Positions 1-6,064 of a stretch of DNA of 11,813 nt are shown in pieces. The position numbers were made by a program, and so were the translations under genes. This stretch comes from Porphyromonadaceae bacterium. GTDB lineage: Bacteria > Bacteroidota > Bacteroidia > Bacteroidales > CAMTPD01. The notes beneath the pieces are model-generated. The model saw nothing but the letters and a program-made list of their open reading frames with translations, did not search any database and had not been told where the DNA came from. Each line of letters begins with the position of its first letter. Positions within the stretch are counted from its first letter, which is position 1. The DNA lies in contig DLYT01000163.1 of assembly GCA_003447595.1 (NCBI GenBank), positions 934 through 12,746 on the forward strand, read 5' to 3'.

Positions 1-641
1 CTCTTATTAGCTTCCCAAAGATCAATATGCGCTTTATCGGTTTTTGCATTACGCCCCACCAAAGCATCCAGATCGTATGCGGCCGAAGCAAAAGCCTCCA
101 CCACTTCATCGCCAACCTCAAACGCATCGAAACCGATAGACGGACCGATAGCCGCTTGCACGTTCGCAGGATTACAACCATACTTTTGCTGCATCAAAGC
201 AATAACCTTCGAGCAAATACGCTTCACCGTACCGCGCCATCCGGCATGCACCGCCGCTACAACCTTCTGCTCGGGATCATAAAGCAACACCGGAACACAA
301 TCGGCCGTAGAAACAGCCACCGCCACACCCGGCACGTTTGTTACAATCGCATCGAAACCCGAAAGCGCATTCGTTCTATCCTCCATACTCATCGACAAAA
401 GCGCATCATCCACCACAGCAATGCGATCTTCATGCACCTGATAAGGCAACAACACAAGAGAAGGCTCAATTTTAGCTACCGCGCACAAGCGTTGCAGATT
501 ATCTGTCACCGCATCCGCTTCATCGCCACAATACGGACTCACGTTAAACGAAGCATAGTTTTCGCGCCCCACGCCACCGTTTCGAGTAGTCACAAAATGA
601 AAAATGTTGCAATCCCTGCCTAAACAGGGAAATTGCAACAT
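1..641 (-). CDS. pgeF: Peptidoglycan editing factor PgeF (YfiH/laccase-domain family), 3' end missing
   Basis: Members of this family are cytoplasmic enzymes that remove wrongly incorporated residues from UDP-MurNAc-peptide precursors; the family was long annotated as a polyphenol oxidase/laccase. The visible 213 residues, read leftwards off the window edge, carry the family's metal-site pattern: YQVHED (H70), TADCVPVLLYD (C115) and AVHAGWRGT (H132), followed by AAIGPSIG and FEVGDEV. Near the N-terminus HFVTTRNGG is the usual opening strand. The ATG at 641 places 20 residues up to and including TTR, which fits my recollection of Bacteroides homologues, so I prefer it. Family members are about 260-275 residues, so roughly the last 55 are outside the window. 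It lies 31 bases downstream of obgE and is the fourth gene of the hpt-adk-obgE-pgeF operon. Oddly, its start codon and first 14 codons lie inside a strong hairpin (602-643). Identification is confident from the motifs. Confidence 0.93.
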   Translation of the reverse strand, partial: MLQFPCLGRDCNIFHFVTTRNGGVGRENYASFNVSPYCGDEADAVTDNLQRLCAVAKIEPSLVLLPYQVHEDRIAVVDDALLSMSMEDRTNALSGFDAIVTNVPGVAVAVSTADCVPVLLYDPEQKVVAAVHAGWRGTVKRICSKVIALMQQKYGCNPANVQAAIGPSIGFDAFEVGDEVVEAFASAAYDLDALVGRNAKTDKAHIDLWEANK

Positions 642-643
642 TT
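602..643 (-). promoter_or_regulatory. Long hairpin covering the pgeF start codon
   Basis: Read on the minus strand, the arms AAATGTTGCAAT and ATTGCAACATTT pair over 12 bp. A further 5 bp (CCCTG/CAGGG) follow across a 2-base bulge and close on a 6-base loop. The pgeF ATG (641-639) lies in the first arm. The second arm runs into a short T-run (604-600), so the element looks like an intrinsic terminator behind obgE. Since pgeF is open through it, it may act as a leaky terminator or as a start-site-masking structure. Confidence 0.7.
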
Positions 644-672
644 CCGGATATTGAGATACTCGAATCATTCGA

Positions 673-1818
673 TTATTCCCAATCAAGTTCTTCATATTCG
701 AATTCTTCAAAATCGTCCTCGTCTTCATCCGCTTCGTAAGCAGGGAAACCTTCTTCGTCAGCAGCAAGTCCCAATGCAGCCACATCGATTGGCTTATGCA
801 CGATAGACTCTGCGTCGTGGAAAGATTCCTTGTTAAGCTCGCTCCACAAAATATCTTTCAATTCTGTGATACCGAAACCTGTAATCGAAGAGATAAAGAT
901 ATGAGGTATATCTTTTGGTAATTCTTCAGTCAATGCCTCGATCAACTCTTCATCCAGCATATCCGACTTGGTGATAGCCAACACACGACGCTTCGTAAGC
1001 AATTCGGGATTGTACTTAACCAACTCATTGTGCAAGATGTCGTATTCTTTTGCGATATCATCCGAATCAGCCGGAATCATAAACAAAAGAAGCGAGTTAC
1101 GCTCGATGTGACGAAGGAAACGAAGTCCAAGACCTTTACCCTCGCTGGCACCTTCAATGATACCCGGGATATCGGCCATCACAAACGAACGATTATCACG
1201 ATAACTCACGATACCAAGATTTGGCTCGAGTGTTGTAAACGGATAGTTCGCGATCTTTGGCTTAGCCGCCGAAACAACAGACAATAAAGTAGACTTACCC
1301 GCATTTGGGAAACCAACAAGACCCACATCAGCAAGCAATTTCAATTGCAGGATAACTGCACGCTCTTGGAATGGTTCACCCGGCTGCGCATAACGCGGAG
1401 CCTGGTTTGTCGACGTTTTAAAGTGTGCATTACCAAGACCACCTTTACCACCACGCAACAGCATGATTTCTTGACCGTCTTTTGTAACATCACAGATAAA
1501 CTCACCGGTTTCGGCATCGTATGCAGCAGTACCTAGTGGCACCTCAATTACACGATCCTCACCATCTTTACCGAAACTGCGTTTAGCAGATCCGCCTTCA
1601 CCACTTGTAGCGAAAATATGTCGTTCGAATCTCAAGTGAAGAAGAGTCCAGTAGTTACGGTTGGCCCTGATAATAACATGGCCTCCTCTCCCTCCGTCGC
1701 CTCCATCTGGTCCTCCTTTTGGGATATACTTTTCACGACGGAAGTGACTTGATCCTCTTCCACCTTTGCCCGAACGGCAATAAATTTTCACATAATCAAC
1801 AAAGTTCGATTCAGCCAT
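673..1818 (-). CDS. obgE: GTPase ObgE/CgtA (ribosome-assembly GTPase)
   Basis: Obg is an essential GTPase that binds the large ribosomal subunit during late assembly and links growth to (p)ppGpp status. The 381-residue product has the two expected main domains. The glycine-rich OBG fold spans about residues 3-160 (SGKGGRGSSHFRREK, GGPDGGDGGRGG). The G domain spans about 163-330, with P-loop GFPNAGKST (169-177), switch I YPFTT (192-196), DIPG (216-219), TKSD (283-286, in place of NKxD) and ISS (309-311). The tail (about 352-381) is very acidic (DEDEDDFEEFEYEELDW) and takes the place of the OCT domain found in some Obg proteins; acidic tails are common in the family. The start at MAESNFVDYVKIY matches the conserved N-terminus. 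It lies 21 bases after adk and is almost certainly co-transcribed from the hpt promoter. No defects are seen. Confidence 0.97.
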   Translation of the reverse strand: MAESNFVDYVKIYCRSGKGGRGSSHFRREKYIPKGGPDGGDGGRGGHVIIRANRNYWTLLHLRFERHIFATSGEGGSAKRSFGKDGEDRVIEVPLGTAAYDAETGEFICDVTKDGQEIMLLRGGKGGLGNAHFKTSTNQAPRYAQPGEPFQERAVILQLKLLADVGLVGFPNAGKSTLLSVVSAAKPKIANYPFTTLEPNLGIVSYRDNRSFVMADIPGIIEGASEGKGLGLRFLRHIERNSLLLFMIPADSDDIAKEYDILHNELVKYNPELLTKRRVLAITKSDMLDEELIEALTEELPKDIPHIFISSITGFGITELKDILWSELNKESFHDAESIVHKPIDVAALGLAADEEGFPAYEADEDEDDFEEFEYEELDWE

Positions 1819-1839
1819 TTTATACTCTTAAAACTTAAA

Positions 1840-2412
1840 TTATTTTACTGCGTCAATAGCATCAGCTACACGAGAGAAGATTTCTTCTACAGTACCCATA
1901 CCATGGATAGCTACGTGTTTGCCTTCGCCAATATAATACTCCTTCAATGGAGATGTTTGGTTGTTGTAAACATCAAGACGAGACTTGATAGTTTCCAAGT
2001 TGTCATCTGAGCGACCAGAGATCTCACCACGTTTCAAAAGACGTTGGATCAATTCTTCTTCAGCAACTTCAAGATTCAACATTACAGAAACGTCTGTACC
2101 TCTTTCGTTAAGCATTTTTTTCAACGCTTGTGCTTGAGGAATTGTACGTGGGAAACCGTCGAAGATTACACCTTTAGCTTCTTTTTTGCTATCAAGAACG
2201 TTAGCAAGCATGTTGATGATCAATTCATCCGGTACAAGTTGACCTTTAGAAATGAAATCAGATGCGATTTTACCAAGTTCAGTTTGGTTTTTGATCTCAG
2301 CACGCAATACATCACCTGTAGAGATGTGAGCCAAATCATATTTCTCGATAATCAATTCGCTTTGAGTTCCTTTACCTGAACCCGGAGCGCCAAAAATAAC
2401 TACGTTCAACAT
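1840..2412 (-). CDS. adk: Adenylate kinase
   Basis: The enzyme catalyses ATP + AMP to 2 ADP in the cytoplasm and balances adenine nucleotides. The 190-residue protein has the P-loop GAPGSGKGTQ (8-17), the AMP-binding helix STGDVLR (31-37), the FDGFPRT signature (84-90), a short LID around RGEISGRSDDN (128-138) and the R-L-D-Y-N helix (145-150). The LID has no four-cysteine zinc site, so this is a short-form kinase; the length is normal for Bacteroidales. It begins 38 bases after the hpt stop and ends 21 bases before obgE. I see no -7 element in the hpt-adk gap, so transcription from the hpt promoter is the simplest reading. The pairing with hpt groups purine salvage with nucleotide phosphorylation. 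Confidence 0.97.
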   Translation of the reverse strand: MLNVVIFGAPGSGKGTQSELIIEKYDLAHISTGDVLRAEIKNQTELGKIASDFISKGQLVPDELIINMLANVLDSKKEAKGVIFDGFPRTIPQAQALKKMLNERGTDVSVMLNLEVAEEELIQRLLKRGEISGRSDDNLETIKSRLDVYNNQTSPLKEYYIGEGKHVAIHGMGTVEEIFSRVADAIDAVK

Positions 2413-2450
2413 TTTGTTTAATATCTTATTGGTTAAAAATAGAGCGGGGA

Positions 2451-2990
2451 TTATTCAGCTACGATTTTGTAGATATCACGATAGGCTCTGCCCATTTCAT
2501 CGTAATCAAGACCGTATCCAACAATAAATTCGTTATCGATTTCGAAACCAACATATTCAGGCTTCAAGTCACACTTCAAAGCTTTTGGTTTCAAGAAAAG
2601 CGTAGCCAAGCGAGCTTCTGCCACTCCACGAGCTTTTACATTTTCAAGCACAGTTTGCATCGTAAGACCCGAATCAACGATATCTTCGATAAATACCAGT
2701 GTTCTGCCTTTAATTTCATCTCCTAATCCGATAATTTCTTTTACCTCACCGGTAGAAGAAGTTCCGGCGTATGAAGAACATCTCATAAATGTAACCTCAA
2801 AAGGCACGTTAAGTTCTTTTAGCAAGTCAGACGCAAACATGAATGCACCGTTAAGTACTACTACAAACAGTGGATTCTTGTCTGCTACATCTTTACGGAT
2901 CTCATCAGCCAGGCGTTTAATTTGGGCTTGGATCGTTTCATCTTTAATATAAACAGCAAACTCTTTATCGTGAAGGCGTATTCTTTCCAT
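2451..2990 (-). CDS. hpt: Hypoxanthine (guanine) phosphoribosyltransferase
   Basis: The enzyme salvages hypoxanthine or guanine with PRPP to IMP or GMP in the cytoplasm. The 179-residue protein carries the PRPP-binding motif VFIEDIVDSGLTM (99-111), the substrate-covering loop SSYAGTSS (72-79), the early VVLNGAFMFASDL segment (44-56) and the C-terminal FIVGYGLDYDEMGR (155-168). The reading frame stays open to an ATG at 3062, adding 24 residues, but I reject that start for two reasons. The conserved family N-terminus (MERIRLHDKEF) begins at 2990. In addition, a very good promoter at 3013-3043 lies inside the extension, so its transcripts start about 15 bases before the 2990 ATG and would lack the upstream codons. 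It is the first gene of the minus-strand operon and diverges from nnr. Confidence 0.95.
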   Translation of the reverse strand: MERIRLHDKEFAVYIKDETIQAQIKRLADEIRKDVADKNPLFVVVLNGAFMFASDLLKELNVPFEVTFMRCSSYAGTSSTGEVKEIIGLGDEIKGRTLVFIEDIVDSGLTMQTVLENVKARGVAEARLATLFLKPKALKCDLKPEYVGFEIDNEFIVGYGLDYDEMGRAYRDIYKIVAE

Positions 2991-3012
2991 CGCACTTTTT
3001 ATTAGTAAAGCG

Positions 3013-3043
3013 CAAATGTACAACTTTTTCACCTCTTCGCAAA
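3013..3043 (-). promoter_or_regulatory. Bacteroides-type promoter of the hpt-adk-obgE-pgeF operon
   Basis: On the minus strand, TTTG (3043-3040) is followed after exactly 19 bases by TACATTTG (3020-3013). This matches the Bacteroidota primary-sigma consensus TTTG-N19-21-TAnnTTTG in full. The transcript would start near 3005, leaving a leader of about 15 bases before the hpt ATG at 2990. It settles the choice of hpt start. Confidence 0.85.
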
Positions 3044-3046
3044 AAA

Positions 3047-3079
3047 GTTGAGGACTTAGCAAACTTTGTTATACTTTTG
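3047..3079 (+). promoter_or_regulatory. Bacteroides-type promoter of nnr
   Basis: GTTG (3047-3050) is followed after 21 bases by TACTTTTG (3072-3079), which fits TAnnTTTG exactly; the -33 half is a weaker match. The predicted start is near 3086, about 38 bases before the nnr ATG. Its -33 half lies only 3 bases from the -33 half of the opposing hpt promoter, so the two polymerases would compete for, or share, the same DNA face. Confidence 0.7.
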
Positions 3080-3123
3080 TAGCAATTGAAGTACAAGATT
3101 ATTTAACGTCAGTAACAAAACGT

Positions 3124-4635
3124 ATGAAGATATTTGCAACCGAAACAATCCGAGACCTAGATAACTACACCATTCAGCAAGAAGGGATCTCGTCGATTGA
3201 TTTAATGGAAAGAGCAGCCACTGCTTTTACGTATGAGTTTAGCCGCCGATTTCCGAAACACACGCGTGTAGTAGTATTTGCCGGACAAGGCAACAACGGA
3301 GGAGACGCTTTAGCGATTGCACGTCTGTTACTCGAAGCCGGATTCAGAGTAGAAACTTACCTATTTAACCCTACCGAAACCCTGTCGCAAGACTGCCAGA
3401 TCAATAAGCAACGCCTTATTAAGATGGATCGCGTAGAATTTACGGAAGTGATATTCGACTTTGCACCTCCTACACTCGGGCCTGATGATGTCGTGATCGA
3501 CGGTATCTTTGGTAACGGAATCAACAAGCCACTCTCGGGAGGGTATGCCGGACTCGTAAACTACCTCAATCAAACCGGTGCATATATTGTAGCTATCGAC
3601 GTTCCTTCGGGATTGTTTTGCGAAGACAACCGCGAAAACGACGCACATGCCGTAATTCGTGCCAACTTGACGTTAACATTTCAATTTCCTAAAGTTGCTT
3701 TCTTCTTTGCCGAAAACCAACGCTTTGTAGGCGACTGGAAGATCCTCGATATCGGCTTGAGCCGCGACGGCATAGACCGTGCCGAAGAAATCGGAAACTA
3801 CATCGAAGAAGCCGATGTGGCCCGACTATTGCAACCGCGCAACAAGTTTTCGCACAAAGGAACCTACGGACATGCCATGCTGATTGCAGGTAGCCGCGGC
3901 AAAATGGGAGCTGCGCTTCTTTCGGCCAAAGCAACGCTTCGCAGCGGAGCCGGATTGCTTACGGCGCACATTCCTTCTCGCGGTGAATCTTTCTTTCAAA
4001 CGGCTTTCCCGGAGTGTATGCTTTCGCTCGACAACAACGACGAATGTGTTGCTATGACACCCGACTTGGCTAATATATCGGCTATTGGTTTAGGCCCGGG
4101 CTTGGGACAAAAACTATTCACTTCACGAGTTGTCGAAACCGTAATTAAGAATGCGAAGGTGCCGTTGGTGCTCGATGCCGACGCTCTTAACCTGATCGCG
4201 GCCGACCGCGACTTTATCGACGCCGTGCCAAAAGGAAGTATCCTTACACCACATCCGATCGAGTTTGACCGTCTTGCCGGCGACAGCGACACCTCAATCG
4301 AACGTCTTTACAAAGCAGTAGAGTTTGCACAAAAGCACCAACTCATCGTTGTACTGAAAGGCGCTAACACCGCCATTTGTTCGCCCGACGGAATTGTCAA
4401 CTTCAACAGCACCGGCAACCCAGGCATGGCAACAGCAGGCAGCGGCGACGTACTTACCGGAGTTATCCTCGGCCTACTCGCCCAAGGCTATCCGCCACTA
4501 CAAGCCGCAACCATCGGCGTGTACATCCACGGACTAGCCGGCGACATCGCAGCACGCACCCTCTCGGAAGAATCCATGATTGCAGGCGACATCATCGACC
4601 ACCTAGGCAAAGCCTTCAAAATAGTACAAGCATAA
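3124..4635 (+). CDS. nnr: Bifunctional NAD(P)H-hydrate epimerase / ADP-dependent NAD(P)H-hydrate dehydratase
   Basis: This enzyme repairs damaged NAD(P)H hydrates. The N-terminal half interconverts R and S forms and the C-terminal half dehydrates the S form at the cost of ADP. The 503-residue product has both halves at normal length. The YjeF-N epimerase (about 1-220) shows GQGNNGGD (54-61), the catalytic-region VVIDGIFGNG (123-132; likely catalytic Asp126) and AIDVPSG (157-163). The ribokinase-like dehydratase (about 235-500) shows KGTYGHAMLIAGS (245-257), GLGPGLG (322-328), LDADALNL (350-357), LTPHPIEFDRL (374-384), KGANT (412-416) and NPGMATAGSGDVLTG (432-446), with D442 the probable catalytic base. 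The ATG at 3124 directly precedes the conserved opening (MKIFATETIRDLDNYTI). It is a single-gene unit with its own promoter and terminator. Codon use shifts to a GC-richer style in the last 200 bases, with no break in the frame. Confidence 0.96.
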   Translation: MKIFATETIRDLDNYTIQQEGISSIDLMERAATAFTYEFSRRFPKHTRVVVFAGQGNNGGDALAIARLLLEAGFRVETYLFNPTETLSQDCQINKQRLIKMDRVEFTEVIFDFAPPTLGPDDVVIDGIFGNGINKPLSGGYAGLVNYLNQTGAYIVAIDVPSGLFCEDNRENDAHAVIRANLTLTFQFPKVAFFFAENQRFVGDWKILDIGLSRDGIDRAEEIGNYIEEADVARLLQPRNKFSHKGTYGHAMLIAGSRGKMGAALLSAKATLRSGAGLLTAHIPSRGESFFQTAFPECMLSLDNNDECVAMTPDLANISAIGLGPGLGQKLFTSRVVETVIKNAKVPLVLDADALNLIAADRDFIDAVPKGSILTPHPIEFDRLAGDSDTSIERLYKAVEFAQKHQLIVVLKGANTAICSPDGIVNFNSTGNPGMATAGSGDVLTGVILGLLAQGYPPLQAATIGVYIHGLAGDIAARTLSEESMIAGDIIDHLGKAFKIVQA

Positions 4636-4639
4636 CAGC

Positions 4640-4683
4640 AATAAAGCGTCATCGTCTATACGTTACGATGGCGCTTTATTTTT
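4640..4683 (+). terminator. Rho-independent terminator of nnr
   Basis: Beginning 4 bases after the nnr stop, arms 4640-4654 and 4666-4680 pair over 15 bp, including one G-T pair and the core AAAGCG/CGCTTT. They enclose an 11-base loop, and the second arm ends in TTTTT (4679-4683). The A-rich foot could let it work in the reverse direction as well. Confidence 0.9.
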
Positions 4684-4839
4684 CCCGCCTTATTGTATAA
4701 TCCTTAAATTCACGGAATAAAGTTACAACTTGTCGATCATGTTAGAAATGCTCTGTTTTCACCCAGATTACGGCCTTTTGAGACAATTTCAAATCTGACG
4801 TATTGTAAGAAAAGAGCTTTGTTTCCAAACCTCTCCTCC

Positions 4840-4968
4840 TCACGCCTCACTTAGTCGATCAAAACCAACTACCATAAAATCGGATTCCTCTTGCGTTGCA
4901 TATCCTTTTGCAAAAGGCAACTCGCTCACAGTTGCTTGCAACAAATCCTTCCGCTCCCTGCTACCGAA
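4840..4968 (-). pseudogene. Possible relic C-terminus of an unknown protein
   Basis: On the minus strand a frame is open for 42 codons and ends with TGA at 4842-4840; a TGA closes it upstream at 4971-4969. The residues look protein-like (ERKDLLQATVSELPFAKG, then EESDFMVVGFDRLSEA before the stop) and codon use resembles the neighbouring genes. There is no good start except an internal ATG at 4875, only 11 codons before the stop. It could be the decayed tail of a gene or chance; I do not recognise the family. Confidence 0.25.
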
Positions 4969-5053
4969 TCACTCCTTCTAGGACAAACAACAGACATAAG
5001 ATTCCCCAATAACCCTTTTATTCTTCACGAATAGTGTTTTCAGTAATAGTGAT

Positions 5054-5067
5054 GAGTGAATTCACTC
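5054..5067. repeat. 14-bp perfect palindrome
   Basis: GAGTGAATTCACTC reads the same on both strands. It sits among GTTTTCA words and next to the short hairpin CTTCG-a-CGAAG (5067-5077). It could bind a dimeric regulator or be a by-product of repeat decay; no promoter is visible close to it. Confidence 0.45.
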
Positions 5068-5138
5068 TTCGACGAAGACTGTTTTCACTCACCGTTATGA
5101 TTGAAAATCGTTTTCATTGAAGACTTTTTTACTCCTCG

Positions 5139-5249
5139 AAAATACCAAACGAGGTCTTCAAAAATACCAAACGAGGTTCTCCCGACAACCAAACTTGCTT
5201 TTTCCAAGAAGTAAACATGCTTTTTGCACGAACGATGCATGGTTTTTGC
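5139..5249. repeat. Degenerate tandem repeat, about 22-nt period, five units
   Basis: Units can be laid out as 5139-5160, 5161-5182, 5183-5205, 5206-5227 and 5228-5249. The first two share 17 identical bases (AAAATACCAAACGAGGT). Units 3-5 keep the AAnnA...AAAC...G pattern and end in a T-run, as in CATGCTTTTTGC and CATGGTTTTTGC. CCTCG just before unit 1 pairs with CGAGG inside it. There are no unique spacers between identical repeats, so this is not CRISPR. The period is clear for units 1-2 and weaker afterwards. Confidence 0.5.
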
Positions 5250-5468
5250 CCCAACTCCCCCTTTTCTATTCTTTCCCCACGCCAGATCTCCAACGAAACC
5301 CCTGTTTTCTAAACACTAAAAATCGCACAAAATCACCAATCTAGCGCCTCTAAACCATCAAAAACAGCGTAAAACATCCTAACAAACATCTTTCTCTCCT
5401 CATGTAGAAAAAGGACTTAATATAAATTACGAGCGACTTACAATCCATAAAAGCCTTTATTTCATCTT

Positions 5469-5730
5469 ATGAAGGAGCACAGAAAAAGACACATCTGCTT
5501 ATTTATAAAGGGGCTTACTACATGTGCGTGCAGCAGTAAGAAACAATACTGACACTTACGAAACCATTGATCCTGAAAAGAATGTTTACATCGAACAACT
5601 TCATTCCGCTACTTCCGACGGTGCAATCGTAGGACTGATCGACACCTATACCTGCATGGAAGACGGGAAGAATAAAAACGCTTTCAACGTGAAGGACGAC
5701 GACAACCCCATTGCCGTTATCATCGAGTAA
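5469..5730 (+). pseudogene. Small lipoprotein-like gene broken by a frameshift
   Basis: Frame one starts at ATG 5469 and gives a basic start, a partly hydrophobic stretch (CLFIKGL) and TTCACSSKK, which resembles a lipobox followed by a serine/lysine linker; it stops at TGA 5550-5552. A second frame, open from 5509 to TAA 5728-5730, continues with a hydrophilic domain (DTYETIDPEKNVYIEQ, then DGAIVGLIDTYTCMEDGK and a NPIAVIIE end). Moving one base between the frames in the 5524-5549 overlap would join them into a lipoprotein precursor of about 87 residues. The second frame alone could only start at GTG 5524 and would lack a signal. The lysine within the hydrophobic core weakens the signal-peptide reading. 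I do not recognise the family. Alternatives are that only the second frame is translated, or that the region is already dead. The codon content of the second frame looks like real coding DNA. Confidence 0.4.
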
Positions 5731-5871
5731 TAGTTTCATCAAAGGTGACGCTATCACTGTAAATATTCAAATATCACAACCTCGTAACACAATTGCATTA
5801 TGCTCGCAACAATACATGCATACATTAGCCACATCTAAAAGTTAGAATTAGACCTTTACAACGAATCGTGT

Positions 5872-6048
5872 ATGAAGAAATTTAACTACATCAATCTTGC
5901 GCGTCAGATAGAAGTGCGCAAACAAGAATTGGAAGCGCTGCACTTAGCAAAGGAGCAAGAAAAAGAGCAAGAACTTATTCCACATCGAATCAACTCGAAA
6001 ACAGTTGTACTTTCCAAGTCGAACCACAAGCAACTATCCGGTTGCTGA
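5872..6048 (+). CDS. Small charged protein, unknown function (58 aa)
   Basis: I do not recognise this protein. It starts at ATG 5872 (MKKFNYINLARQIEVRKQ) and ends at TGA 6046-6048. Residues 9-36 are rich in E, K, Q and L (RKQELEALHLAKEQEKEQEL) and should form one amphipathic, possibly coiled-coil helix. The remainder is basic and polar, ending SNHKQLSGC. It has no membrane segment or signal peptide. Its stop lies 16 bases before the metallophosphatase start, and the strong Shine-Dalgarno sequence sits in that gap, so the two could be read from one message with coupled translation. No standard promoter is visible upstream (5731-5871). The frame could be a chance opening in leader DNA, but its codon use resembles that of the neighbours. 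Confidence 0.45.
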   Translation: MKKFNYINLARQIEVRKQELEALHLAKEQEKEQELIPHRINSKTVVLSKSNHKQLSGC

Positions 6049-6052
6049 TTTA

Positions 6053-6059
6053 GGAGGAG
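6053..6059 (+). promoter_or_regulatory. Strong Shine-Dalgarno site of the metallophosphatase gene
   Basis: AGGAGGA lies a few bases before ATG 6065 and decides the start over the in-frame TTG at 6005. Bacteroidota genes usually lack such motifs (no other gene here has one this good), so it stands out. Confidence 0.7.
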
Positions 6060-6064
6060 AACAC

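Larger units (their letters stand above)
4684..5468. other. Gene-poor intergenic stretch with degenerate repeats
   Basis: I find no intact protein gene, tRNA or TAnnTTTG promoter on either strand here. The plus strand is pyrimidine-rich. The stretch holds a 14-bp perfect palindrome (5054-5067), a hairpin CTTCG-a-CGAAG (5067-5077), several GTTTTCA words (5036, 5081, 5110) and a 22-nt tandem repeat (5139-5249). A possible relic frame lies on the minus strand (4840-4968). It reads as decaying DNA between the nnr terminator and the small genes to its right. Confidence 0.6.

Noticed and set aside
27..623. 198-residue plus-strand open frame
   Set aside because: It is the antisense shadow of pgeF; its histidine/arginine-rich composition is not protein-like, while the minus strand carries all the PgeF motifs.
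2991..3062. 24-residue N-terminal extension of hpt
   Set aside because: The hpt promoter lies inside it and the conserved family N-terminus begins at 2990.
5139..5249. CRISPR array
   Set aside because: Units abut each other without unique spacers and diverge strongly; no cas genes are present.
5117..5344. 75-residue plus-strand open frame
   Set aside because: It runs through the 22-nt tandem repeat, has biased composition, and lacks any recognisable motif or gene-like codon pattern.
4684..5468. tRNA or known riboswitch in the long gap
   Set aside because: I searched by eye for a T-loop word (GGTTCGANTCC-like) and clover-leaf arms and saw none; no aptamer core was recognised.
5518..5757. 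79-residue minus-strand open frame
   Set aside because: It lies antisense to the better-looking plus-strand frame at 5509-5730 and has no credible start context.
6005..6064. 20-residue extension of the phosphatase from TTG 6005
   Set aside because: The strong Shine-Dalgarno and the family N-terminus both support ATG 6065, and the extension overlaps the upstream small gene.
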